IMG/VR virus record: IMGVR_UViG_3300006810_000364
Span: 1 to 24,677 of that record
DNA from: a virus
Length of the DNA stretch: 24,677 nt
Reading direction: 5' to 3' (one strand)
Below the pieces are notes generated by a model. The model did not search any database, had not been told where the DNA came from, and saw only the letters and a list, made by a program, of their open reading frames with translations. Below are positions 17,333 to 24,368 of the stretch, in pieces; position 1 is the stretch's first letter; each line of letters starts with the position of its first letter. Made by a program: the position numbers and the translations under genes.

Positions 17333-18550
17333 TTAAATTTCTAATCTTATTTGTTTTCCTGGTAAGCTATCATTAAAATCAGATCTCTCTGACAATACCC
17401 ATAGAATAGGTTTCCTGGGTTTTATACTTGTATATGCTTCACCATCTGTGAAGTAAATCAAACTTGTAAACTTTCTATTTTCTTCAAAATATTCTAGAAT
17501 AGGATCAAAACTGGTCCCGCCTCTACCTGCAACTTCTAGTTCAAACTTTCCATCATATTGTTTAATGGATTGCATTCTGGAGTCACATTGTGCAATTGTA
17601 ATATCAACACCTGCTTTGTACAAGTGATGTATTTCATTAATAAATTCTTTTAATTCATCATCACAAACAGAACCTGAGGTATCAATACCAACTAACATGT
17701 TCTGTCTCATCTTTATTTTTAGACCAGGATTATCAGAATATCTTTTATTCTCTTTTCTCCTAAGTTTTCTAGTAAAGATTTTTGTAGATATACCAGTAAA
17801 TCTTCTAATATATCTTTTCCAATTAAATTTAGGTGGTGTGATTTCCTCTAGTACAATTAGACCTTCAATCTCACCTGGTACAAAACCTCTTTTCTTTAGA
17901 GTTTGTTCTTTAGCTTCTGTTAAAACTCTTTGAACTTGTTTTTCAATTAGTTTCTTTTCAGCATCAGGCATATTTTCAAACTCTTCCCAATCATGATTAG
18001 GTAAATTAACATCTTTAATATTACCGTTTTCATCTATGGTAACTGTCATTTGACCTTGTCCCATGCCATCAAGAAGTTTATCCATATTTCCATCACCACT
18101 ACTGCCTTGTTCTTGCTTATCTTTCTGTGCTTGTTGTAGCTTATCATAATAATATCTGCAACCAGCACGCCTATTAAGATTAAGATCAGGATAATCATCT
18201 ATATTAATACCACCTTCAGGCAACCAATCTTTATCTATATATTGATTGATTTCCATGTCCATTGCAATATTAGCAAGTTTCTTATCTGCAAACATTGTAA
18301 ATGTGGTTAGATGTTGAAATGCAATATGAAGCAATTCATGTTTTAATAGACCAAGTCTATGTTCTTCAGATAGTGCTGTCCAAAACTTTTCACTTATCAT
18401 AAGTTGAAAGTTGATTCCATTTTTACATACACCAGCTGTTTGTATTTTGTCATCCCATGACTTATGCAACATTAACAAAAAGAAACCATAATACGGTTCC
18501 TTTAACATCAAGTCTTTTGATGTTTTACTTAGTGAATCTTGTTTATTCAT
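17333..18550 (-). CDS. VWA-domain protein with N-terminal zincin motif (DUF2201-like)
   Basis: 405 aa. N-terminal half: HELLHIAFQH (HExxH at 71-75, H80 downstream) followed by NIAMDMEINQ (94-103), the arrangement of the predicted metallopeptidase domain of the DUF2201 / VWA_2201 family. Residues about 137-170 form a polar, Q/G/D-rich linker. C-terminal half: a VWA fold with the full MIDAS metal site, DTSGS (D290, S292, S294), GGTSF (T346) and FTDG (D369). Family members are paired with MoxR-type AAA+ ATPases, and this gene is followed after 14 nt by exactly such an ATPase. The complex may remodel or process a replication or virion protein, or a host target; that is inferred. The start is one base after the end of the GIY-YIG-like gene. 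Spacing and composition match the neighbours, so there is no sign of recent insertion. Confidence 0.9.
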   Translation of the reverse strand: MNKQDSLSKTSKDLMLKEPYYGFFLLMLHKSWDDKIQTAGVCKNGINFQLMISEKFWTALSEEHRLGLLKHELLHIAFQHLTTFTMFADKKLANIAMDMEINQYIDKDWLPEGGINIDDYPDLNLNRRAGCRYYYDKLQQAQKDKQEQGSSGDGNMDKLLDGMGQGQMTVTIDENGNIKDVNLPNHDWEEFENMPDAEKKLIEKQVQRVLTEAKEQTLKKRGFVPGEIEGLIVLEEITPPKFNWKRYIRRFTGISTKIFTRKLRRKENKRYSDNPGLKIKMRQNMLVGIDTSGSVCDDELKEFINEIHHLYKAGVDITIAQCDSRMQSIKQYDGKFELEVAGRGGTSFDPILEYFEENRKFTSLIYFTDGEAYTSIKPRKPILWVLSERSDFNDSLPGKQIRLEI

Positions 18551-18551
18551 T

Positions 18552-18980
18552 TTAAATATTTCCTTTGTAAAATTTTCCTAGTATGTTTCCATTTAGGTAT
18601 TCTTCTTTTTCAAGGACTTCTCTTTTAAACTGATATTTAGTTTCTTCATATGTTAGTTCTGTTTTAGAAAAACATATCTTAACCATATATCTTTTAATAG
18701 GAATTCCTGCTTTGTGGGCATCTTGCAGAACCTTATTACTACTATAGTAATTTTGATAACTAGGTTTAGTTATCATTGTGTACTTTTTAGTTCTTTTATC
18801 TGTCATTTCAGCTAATGCTTTTTTGCCAAATCTTTTTTTTCTAACACTAAAAAAGTTCTTTTTACCCACATACCTTACAGATTTACCATCAATGATTGCT
18901 TCCATTTCATACACAAAGCCTATGGCTCCTTCGGGAATCATTTCATCTTTAAACTCTACTGCTTTATATATCCAGCTCAT
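18552..18980 (-). CDS. Putative GIY-YIG-like endonuclease
   Basis: 142 aa. The N-terminus carries a degenerate GIY-YIG core: GFVYEME (21-27) for the GIY strand and RYVGKKNFF (36-44) for the YIG strand. A YYSSN (78-82) turn, the basic helix KRYMVKICFSK and a helix YEETKYQF (111-118) offering a catalytic Glu (E112 or E113) follow. This set is typical of small phage endonucleases of the Seg-like / putative GIY-YIG family. It may nick phage or host DNA during replication or recombination, or be a free-standing homing-type nuclease. The ATG overlaps the stop of the primase gene by 4 nt (ATGA), and the VWA gene follows after 1 nt, so it is firmly embedded in the operon and not a loose insertion. 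The strand GIY is altered to GFV, so activity is not assured. Confidence 0.8.
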   Translation of the reverse strand: MSWIYKAVEFKDEMIPEGAIGFVYEMEAIIDGKSVRYVGKKNFFSVRKKRFGKKALAEMTDKRTKKYTMITKPSYQNYYSSNKVLQDAHKAGIPIKRYMVKICFSKTELTYEETKYQFKREVLEKEEYLNGNILGKFYKGNI

Positions 18981-19960
18981 ACTAATTGTTTTAATAACGG
19001 AAGAAGTTTATCTCTAGTTTCAGTAAGACCATATTTTTTAATAGAGTCAGATAAATCCTTTTCCATATCAAGTATTACATAATCAAAATTATATTTTTCT
19101 TTATATCTTTTCATAGATCTAATACCTGCTTCATCATTATCAAATAGAACAAATACTTTTTTGTATTTGCTTATTATCTTATTAAGCATGTGTTCAGGTA
19201 TTAATGTATTCTCACTATCTGGTGCAATACATTCTGCATCATTTAACTTAAGTCTAGTAAAGGCCATTAAGTCTTTTAAAGAAGATGTTATTATTAAATA
19301 TTTCTTATCAAATTTTAATTGATCAGAACCTTGAATATAATTACATATTTTGATAAATTTTTTATCAGAAACCTTAGGTTGATAAATTTTATACAATGTG
19401 CCATCATCTCTAAAATAACCATAAATGCTAAAACCCTTTATAGTTATAGAACTTACCTTACCTTTATCATCTTCTTTACTCATTATATAGTAATCCAAAG
19501 GAGCAACATTATATTTCTCAAGTAGTCTTGAACCAATATTATATTTAGTCCAGTACTTTTGATCTATTGTTGTCCAATGTCTTATTTCATAATCAGTAAC
19601 TTGATACTTGCTATATTCTTTATATTCTTTAATAGGATTGCAATCATTATTTAGTATATATTGATTATAATCTTCAATAATTTTCATAGCAGCTTCACCA
19701 CGACTTTTAAGATTAAAATAAACTTTAACTAATTCTACAGAATCACCACCTAGACCCGAAGAAAAATCTTTGAATTTGTATCTATGTGCAGTTGTATCAA
19801 AATAAATACACATAGAAGGTGTTCTTTCTCTAGTATTAACTATAGATTTTATTTTTATATCTTGACCATTTAAATGATCTGATAATTGTAAGTAATATTC
19901 AAAAGGCCATCCAGTTGGAATATCCTCTAAATCAGAAATTAAATTTTTTGTTGAAATCAT
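18977..19960 (-). CDS. DnaG-type primase without zinc ligands and with altered TOPRIM motif
   Basis: 327 aa. Residues 42-80 align by pattern with the end of the CHC2 zinc domain and its linker in DnaG (RERTPSM for EKTPSF, then KFKDFSSGLGGDSVELV for the FGCGAGG stretch), but the Cys/His ligands are replaced, so this domain probably binds no zinc. A TOPRIM domain follows: strand YLIITSSLKDLMAF (221-234), where the family's catalytic Glu (EG) is replaced by Ser-Ser (226-227), then VLFDNDEAG with D274-x-D276, then KDLSD (301-305) in the place of the third acidic motif. It would synthesise RNA primers for the replisome with the DnaB-type helicase. The gene is the first after a hairpin (19980-20007) and its stop overlaps the next start (ATGA). 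The substitutions appear typical of a phage lineage, judging from memory of similar primases. Confidence 0.9.
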   Translation of the reverse strand: MISTKNLISDLEDIPTGWPFEYYLQLSDHLNGQDIKIKSIVNTRERTPSMCIYFDTTAHRYKFKDFSSGLGGDSVELVKVYFNLKSRGEAAMKIIEDYNQYILNNDCNPIKEYKEYSKYQVTDYEIRHWTTIDQKYWTKYNIGSRLLEKYNVAPLDYYIMSKEDDKGKVSSITIKGFSIYGYFRDDGTLYKIYQPKVSDKKFIKICNYIQGSDQLKFDKKYLIITSSLKDLMAFTRLKLNDAECIAPDSENTLIPEHMLNKIISKYKKVFVLFDNDEAGIRSMKRYKEKYNFDYVILDMEKDLSDSIKKYGLTETRDKLLPLLKQLV

Positions 19961-19979
19961 ATAAATGGTTTTAGTTAAT

Positions 19980-20007
19980 AAAGGGGAACCTTTTCTGATT
20001 CCCCTTT
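19980..20007 (-). terminator. Hairpin between SSB-like gene and primase gene
   Basis: A 9-bp inverted repeat (aaaggggaa / ttccccttt) with a 10-nt loop, 19 nt after the SSB stop (TAG followed directly by an in-frame TAA) on the minus strand. The 3' arm ends in UUU followed by AUUAAC, so the U tract is weak. The next ATG (primase) is only 19 nt further on. It may act as a partial terminator or RNA stabiliser that sets the ratio between the SSB and primase blocks. Confidence 0.65.
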
Positions 20008-20026
20008 AAACTCCATAGTATAGTTA

Positions 20027-20716
20027 CTAGTCTAGGTTGAAATCAGAACTTGTATTGCTAGGTATAGCAAAGTCATCATTATCATCAAAAGATTCAACTG
20101 GTTTGTTTTCAATCTTTTTTAGATGTTTTGCTTCATCATATTGAAGAACACTATTTGGATCCGAAGCATAACCATACTTTCTGTTTTGTGCTTTTGCAAA
20201 CCAGCAGTCATATGCTATATATCCAGATTTGTTTTCATACTCTTTACCTGCAAGACAAACATGTAAATACTTTCCTTCAAAAGGTGCATCATTATTAAAG
20301 GCTTTTACAAAGTCTTCAATTGTTTCATGTTTATTATCTTGTGCTAAAAACCAATCATTAACTCCTAAAGCAGAAGTTAAGTTTTTAAGAAACATCATTA
20401 TAGAATTGTCTCTTTGAATTTTAATACCAGATTTAGTTTCACCATCAGCAAATGCATATTGACTTGCCTTTACTCTACCAATCTGACCCTCATATCTACC
20501 TTTAGATTCATCATTAGCATCTTTTAGAAATCCTTCAAATCCATCTATAGGTTTTGTTTCCATATCAAGGATTAAATGATATGCACCATCTATAAATCTA
20601 AATTCTTCTAATCTGACACCATTAATTTTTAATTCATGATTACCTGTAGAAATTGTTTTAGGCATGTTGTTACCACTACCGCCTTCTGTCATTAAATCTG
20701 TTGTACTTAAAGCCAT
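20027..20716 (-). CDS. ssb: Single-stranded DNA-binding protein, crAss-like phage type
   Basis: 229 aa. The body (about 25-175) is a beta-rich OB-like region with repeated strand patterns (GNHELKINGVRLEEF, YHLILDMET, KYLHVCLAGKEY, IAYDCWFAKAQNRKYG) and aromatic and basic residues suitable for stacking on DNA bases. The C-terminal 25 residues are acidic (ESFDDNDDF, then SSDFNLD), like the partner-binding tail of SSB proteins. The gene follows the Sak4-like ATPase gene by 28 nt; Sak4-type annealing ATPases are known to work with their cognate SSB and are often adjacent. The call rests on the fold pattern, tail and neighbourhood, since phage SSBs diverge strongly in sequence. The protein would coat single-stranded DNA at replication forks and during recombination. 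Confidence 0.8.
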   Translation of the reverse strand: MALSTTDLMTEGGSGNNMPKTISTGNHELKINGVRLEEFRFIDGAYHLILDMETKPIDGFEGFLKDANDESKGRYEGQIGRVKASQYAFADGETKSGIKIQRDNSIMMFLKNLTSALGVNDWFLAQDNKHETIEDFVKAFNNDAPFEGKYLHVCLAGKEYENKSGYIAYDCWFAKAQNRKYGYASDPNSVLQYDEAKHLKKIENKPVESFDDNDDFAIPSNTSSDFNLD

Positions 20717-20744
20717 TTGATTTTTGTTTTTTAATTATTAATTA

Positions 20745-21467
20745 TTACTTGTATATTTTATTCCAGTGAGTTTTTATCTCACCCTTTTCATTCATTTCAG
20801 AAATTACTATCTCTTCATTTCTTAAGTGGTCTGGTCTAGCACCACATGTTACTCCATCATTGTTTTTGAAATTAATAATGGTTTGGTTACCTTTCCTATA
20901 CATATATCCAATTGCATCTGCATTTGCACAAATTAAAGATTTAATCTTACCAGTTAAATCAATATTTGCGGCCATAACCATCTCGCCTTTATCATCAACT
21001 ACTTTATCTTTAATATGACCTGATAAAATAATACAGGGAGCTAAAGTATCAATAAAATCTAGAACTTGGAAAAAAGCTTGACGAATATATAAATAACCTG
21101 CACCATTAGCTAGTGTAGTTACATTATCTCCATCAAAGTTTTTACCCATTGGAGTTTTTCTGTATAATTTTACAGCTAACGGCATAACCATTTCTTCTAA
21201 TGCAGTTACAGTATCTATAGTAATATAGTCATACGGTTTATCTGCTTCTTTAATAGCTTTGCCTGCATCCAATAGTTCTTGTAGGTTATTAACTTTTACT
21301 TTTAATGCTTCAACATACTCACTACCATTTTCGAGATCCAATATAAGATTATTCTTTAAACCTGCATAAGCAGTTGTTTTACCTGTTTTAGGTTTACTAT
21401 AAATAATTAATCTTTTAGGATTTACTCTTTCTGCTTTTACTTTTTGAGTTGGAAGTACTATACCCAT
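20745..21467 (-). CDS. Sak4 / AAA_24-like RecA-fold ATPase
   Basis: 240 aa. Short RecA-fold ATPase: Walker A YSKPKTGKTT (K30, T31; Ser replaces the first Gly of GxxxxGKT), the strand NNLILDLENGSEY after it, Walker B YDYITIDTVTALEEM (D85), and a sensor-like ILSGHIKDK (147-155). This order is that of the phage AAA_24 family, which includes Sak4 single-strand annealing recombinases, minimal RecA core proteins that stimulate annealing in concert with an SSB. An SSB-like gene lies directly downstream and an exonuclease gene further on, so a complete phage recombination set is present. Alternatively it could be a generic nucleotide-binding protein of the replisome. The gene begins one base after the stop of the 188-aa gene. 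Confidence 0.88.
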   Translation of the reverse strand: MGIVLPTQKVKAERVNPKRLIIYSKPKTGKTTAYAGLKNNLILDLENGSEYVEALKVKVNNLQELLDAGKAIKEADKPYDYITIDTVTALEEMVMPLAVKLYRKTPMGKNFDGDNVTTLANGAGYLYIRQAFFQVLDFIDTLAPCIILSGHIKDKVVDDKGEMVMAANIDLTGKIKSLICANADAIGYMYRKGNQTIINFKNNDGVTCGARPDHLRNEEIVISEMNEKGEIKTHWNKIYK

Positions 21468-21468
21468 G

Positions 21469-22035
21469 TTATTTATCCATTTTAGTTAATAATATATTTG
21501 ATAAATTTCTCAATTCATTACCTACTTTAATTAGCGCATCTCTTAAATCATCTTGATTATCTGATTTAGGTTTCAGGCTAACTTCTAAGTACTCTTTAGC
21601 AAAATTTGGAAAATCTGCTTCTTGTGTTTCTACAGGAGGATTCTCTAGTCTTTCTTGGTATTTTGCATAAGGTATTTCTTCACCATTAGGTAAAACAGCA
21701 ACTAGTTCATCCATAGGAACTATATATACTTCATAATCATTACCAGACTTACTAGTCTTTTGCTCTAAAGGATATTCCTCTTTATAAAAAGGATTAAACT
21801 TTAATTTGTATAAAGTGTGTGTAGGATCTTCAGATACACCTTCAAAGTCACTAAGTTCTGTATAGATATCTTTACCTACTTTAAATTCATTAGGAAAGAA
21901 TTGCATTTTAAGGTCTTCTCCTGGAGGAGCCCATGCAGATTTAGCAACAAAGTAGGGATCTTTTATACCTAGCTTTTTAAATGTTGGCAAATGGGTTGCC
22001 ATGAGAATTTTGGTATTCTCCTGCCTTGTATTCAT
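21469..22035 (-). CDS. Hypothetical phage protein (188 aa) between helicase and Sak4-like ATPase
   Basis: 188 aa. Its ATG overlaps the helicase stop (ATGA at 22032-22035) and it ends one base before the Sak4-like gene, so all three are translationally linked. No motif is recognised. The N-terminal part (THLPTFKKLGIKDPYFVAKSAWAPPGED) and a middle beta-like segment (DYEVYIVPMDELVAVLPNG) look folded; a polar linker (about 130-150) leads to a short helical C-terminus (LRDALIKVGNELRNLSNILLTK). There is no membrane segment or signal. By its position it may be an accessory factor of the helicase or of the recombination ATPase, but this is only inferred. Confidence 0.85.
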   Translation of the reverse strand: MNTRQENTKILMATHLPTFKKLGIKDPYFVAKSAWAPPGEDLKMQFFPNEFKVGKDIYTELSDFEGVSEDPTHTLYKLKFNPFYKEEYPLEQKTSKSGNDYEVYIVPMDELVAVLPNGEEIPYAKYQERLENPPVETQEADFPNFAKEYLEVSLKPKSDNQDDLRDALIKVGNELRNLSNILLTKMDK

Positions 22036-23036
22036 ATTTGTATGTTTGTGTTTGTTTTCATTGGTACATCCATTTCTACTATTCTTATAGTATCTCTATC
22101 TAGTTTAAAGAAACTCATTCTTGTATCACCATTTCTACATTTTAAGAAATGAAATACTAGAGTTTCAGGATCATTTATTTGTATTCTTTCAGGACCATAA
22201 TATCTAATCTTTCTTGCAGCTGGTTTATTAATACCAAGTACTATATCAGCATGCTGTAATAATGCATCAGCACCAAATAGATCAGAATCTAAAACATAGT
22301 TTCCATATGTACCTTCTATAGCACGTTTAGGGTCATCTATATTTCTATTTAATTGACTTAAGATTACAAATGACAAAGGATAACTTCTTTTCATAAAAGT
22401 TAGGGCTTCTCCAAGATTATATAACATTTCAAATCTATCCTTCTCATGTGAATCTCTTTTAAATAGAGCTGAGTGATCTACTGTTACTAATAATTTTGGA
22501 TAAACCTTTTGTCCATCTTTTTCAACACAGTTTTGTTCAAAGTGATAATGTATACTTGCGCAAAACTCATTTACAGTACAAGGTCTATAAACAGAGAATA
22601 CTCTGTTATTTTGAGTCAATGTACTTGTGTATTGTTTACATTTATTATAAATATCTTCTGCAAGTGGTTCATATTTACTATGTAAAACTCCATAGTCTTT
22701 TTGAGTGATTGCTGAAAATGCTCTCATACCAAGAGTTTTTTCAGGCATTTCAAATTGAAATTGTAATACTTGAAAATTTTGATCTTGATTTAAAGCAATA
22801 ACTTCAGTAACAAGTTGTTCCATGAACAAAGTCTTACCAACACCAGGTCTAGCACCAACAACAGTTAAAGTATTCCACTCTAATCCATTTAAGGTAGCAT
22901 CATTAAATTTAGGCCATGCTGTTTTTAGACTTTTAATTCTTCCGTCCATCCTGCCTCTCATCTCTATAAGAGCCTTCTCATAAGCACGAACTTTGCTAAT
23001 AGCCTTTAAAGGCTTTGCATTTTTAAATTGTTCCAA
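22032..23036 (-). CDS. dnaB: DnaB-type replicative helicase (RecA-like domain only)
   Basis: 334 aa. The helicase domain is complete: Walker A GARPGVGKT (61-69), FQFEMPEKTLGMR (93-105, the H1a region of DnaB), Walker B LLVTVDHS (D187), ILSQLNRN (225-232, motif H3/H4), and LKCRNGDT (298-305), where DnaB enzymes carry the Arg-finger loop. The N-terminal part before Walker A is only about 50 residues, much shorter than in bacterial DnaB, so the usual N-terminal collar domain is missing or minimal. It unwinds DNA at the fork with the primase encoded downstream. The open frame begins with TTG at 23036, one base after the upstream stop; the first ATG is M26 (22961). The TTG start gives the tighter coupling and keeps a basic N-terminal helix, but either is possible. 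Confidence 0.92.
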   Translation of the reverse strand: MEQFKNAKPLKAISKVRAYEKALIEMRGRMDGRIKSLKTAWPKFNDATLNGLEWNTLTVVGARPGVGKTLFMEQLVTEVIALNQDQNFQVLQFQFEMPEKTLGMRAFSAITQKDYGVLHSKYEPLAEDIYNKCKQYTSTLTQNNRVFSVYRPCTVNEFCASIHYHFEQNCVEKDGQKVYPKLLVTVDHSALFKRDSHEKDRFEMLYNLGEALTFMKRSYPLSFVILSQLNRNIDDPKRAIEGTYGNYVLDSDLFGADALLQHADIVLGINKPAARKIRYYGPERIQINDPETLVFHFLKCRNGDTRMSFFKLDRDTIRIVEMDVPMKTNTNIQI

Positions 23037-23037
23037 C

Positions 23038-23625
23038 TTATACTATTTTTTCTCTGAAAATATCATTTTCATTAGAGCTACTTTCATTTAGCATATCACA
23101 GTAAGTAGCTAAATCTGATTCAAAAGATTTATCAATGTTTTGTTTTCTAATGAAATATTGGGATGTTCTCATAAATTCATAATTTTTAGAACTATACTCT
23201 TCCACATACTTTTGTGTTGCTTTAAATATAGTTGCCCACTCGTAATCATAATTTTCAAAGAACCATCTAAAACCTGCTTCTAGATTTTTTACATTGGTTC
23301 TTGCGTATTTACCACTTCTTAATTTTGTTGAGGGAAATATTTCATTGTATGTTTTAATACATACATCAAATTTATCACCCATTAAATCTGTTGAAGTTTT
23401 CTTCTTACTCTTTCTAAAATAAGAGTTTAATTCCTCTACAAATATATGACTTTTTTGTGAAAGAGTCAAATCTTCATTTAACCAGCCATCTGTTTGTAAT
23501 CTAGTAATTTCAATACTACTATTAACAAATGAATTAACAGACACCTTATTCTTAATACAATAAAGTACATACAAAGAATTAGGTGTCATTTTTTGTTTTA
23601 ATAATTTATTAAAGATTTCATCCAT
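23038..23625 (-). CDS. Hypothetical phage protein, possible helicase loader / replication organizer
   Basis: 195 aa. It lies between the UDG gene (gap 1 nt) and the DnaB-type helicase (gap 1 nt), the place where phages often encode a helicase loader or replisome organizer. The N-terminus (residues 13-60, TPNSLYVLYCIKNK ... IEITRLQTDGWLN) has a helix-helix-strand pattern that could be a winged helix, followed by a lysine-rich linker (RKSKKKT, 71-77). The C-terminal half is helical with aromatic-rich segments (LEAGFRWFFENYDYEWATIFKATQKYV and, near 155, SQYFIRK), reminiscent of DnaD / phage replisome organizer modules. The role is suggested by position and pattern only; there is no ATPase motif. 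Confidence 0.82.
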   Translation of the reverse strand: MDEIFNKLLKQKMTPNSLYVLYCIKNKVSVNSFVNSSIEITRLQTDGWLNEDLTLSQKSHIFVEELNSYFRKSKKKTSTDLMGDKFDVCIKTYNEIFPSTKLRSGKYARTNVKNLEAGFRWFFENYDYEWATIFKATQKYVEEYSSKNYEFMRTSQYFIRKQNIDKSFESDLATYCDMLNESSSNENDIFREKIV

Positions 23626-23626
23626 A

Positions 23627-24337
23627 TCACCAAGTTACTGAAAAATTATTATTCTTCTTTAAAATTTGATTTATCTCATTAAATACATTTTTACAATCCC
23701 ATTCTGAACCTTTTACATATACAGCACTAGCAGGATGATTTACATAAAACTTATAATTTGTATCATTTACACAGTCTTTCCATTCTTGGGCTTGTTTACC
23801 CATATATACGTAAATCAAACCTGGATTGCCAAATGTTAAATGATCAAATAGATATGCTATAAAAGGTTTCCATATGCTATAATGTTGTCCAACTTTACCT
23901 ACAACTGTAGTTAAAGCAGTATTTAACATTAGTATACCTTGATTAGCCCATCTTGTTAAATCTGGATTATGTGATTGACCTACTCCATCATATACAGTTC
24001 TGTTTACTGCATCTAAAATAAACTTCAAACTTGGTTGTAATTGCATTGTATTACTACAACTAAATGCAATACCATCTGCAACATCAAGTTTTGGATAAGG
24101 ATCTTGCCCTACCATGATAACACTAAGTTTGTCATAAGGGCATTCTTCAAAAGCTCTGAATAACTGGCTGATTTTAGGTGTAAATCTTTGATTATCTTTT
24201 GATAATCTAATTAGCTGTTTTAATATGTTATCAAAATCATTGCTAAATATAAAAGATTTAAGAAATCCCCAACCAGAGGCTTCTACTTTTTTAAATAATT
24301 TTTGTTTAATATCTTCTATGTCTATAGTAGTTGTCAT
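23627..24337 (-). CDS. ung: Uracil-DNA glycosylase, family 1
   Basis: 236 aa, close to the usual family length of about 220-230. All key motifs of family 1 UDG are present: water-activating GQDPYP (77-82, D79), the AFS of the uracil pocket (ADGIAFS, 87-93), LMLNTALT (137-143, N139 binds uracil), and NHPASAVY (200-207, H201, the HPSPLS leucine-loop region; here HPAS replaces HPSP). The enzyme excises uracil from DNA, so the phage genome is probably not uracil-substituted. It is the first gene of the minus-strand replication operon, transcribed away from the divergent plus-strand gene at 24369. The ATG at 24337 leaves a sensible N-terminal helix before the core. Confidence 0.97.
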   Translation of the reverse strand: MTTTIDIEDIKQKLFKKVEASGWGFLKSFIFSNDFDNILKQLIRLSKDNQRFTPKISQLFRAFEECPYDKLSVIMVGQDPYPKLDVADGIAFSCSNTMQLQPSLKFILDAVNRTVYDGVGQSHNPDLTRWANQGILMLNTALTTVVGKVGQHYSIWKPFIAYLFDHLTFGNPGLIYVYMGKQAQEWKDCVNDTNYKFYVNHPASAVYVKGSEWDCKNVFNEINQILKKNNNFSVTW

Positions 24338-24345
24338 ATTTTTTA

Positions 24346-24353
24346 TATCTTTG
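24346..24353 (+). promoter_or_regulatory. Possible Bacteroidetes -7 promoter element
   Basis: TATCTTTG fits the Bacteroidetes -7 consensus TAnnTTTG exactly and lies 15 nt before the ATG at 24369. No convincing -33 TTTG stands at 19-21 bp upstream. A single 8-bp match in AT-rich DNA is weak evidence. Confidence 0.3.
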
Positions 24354-24368
24354 ATAAAATTTGAATAA

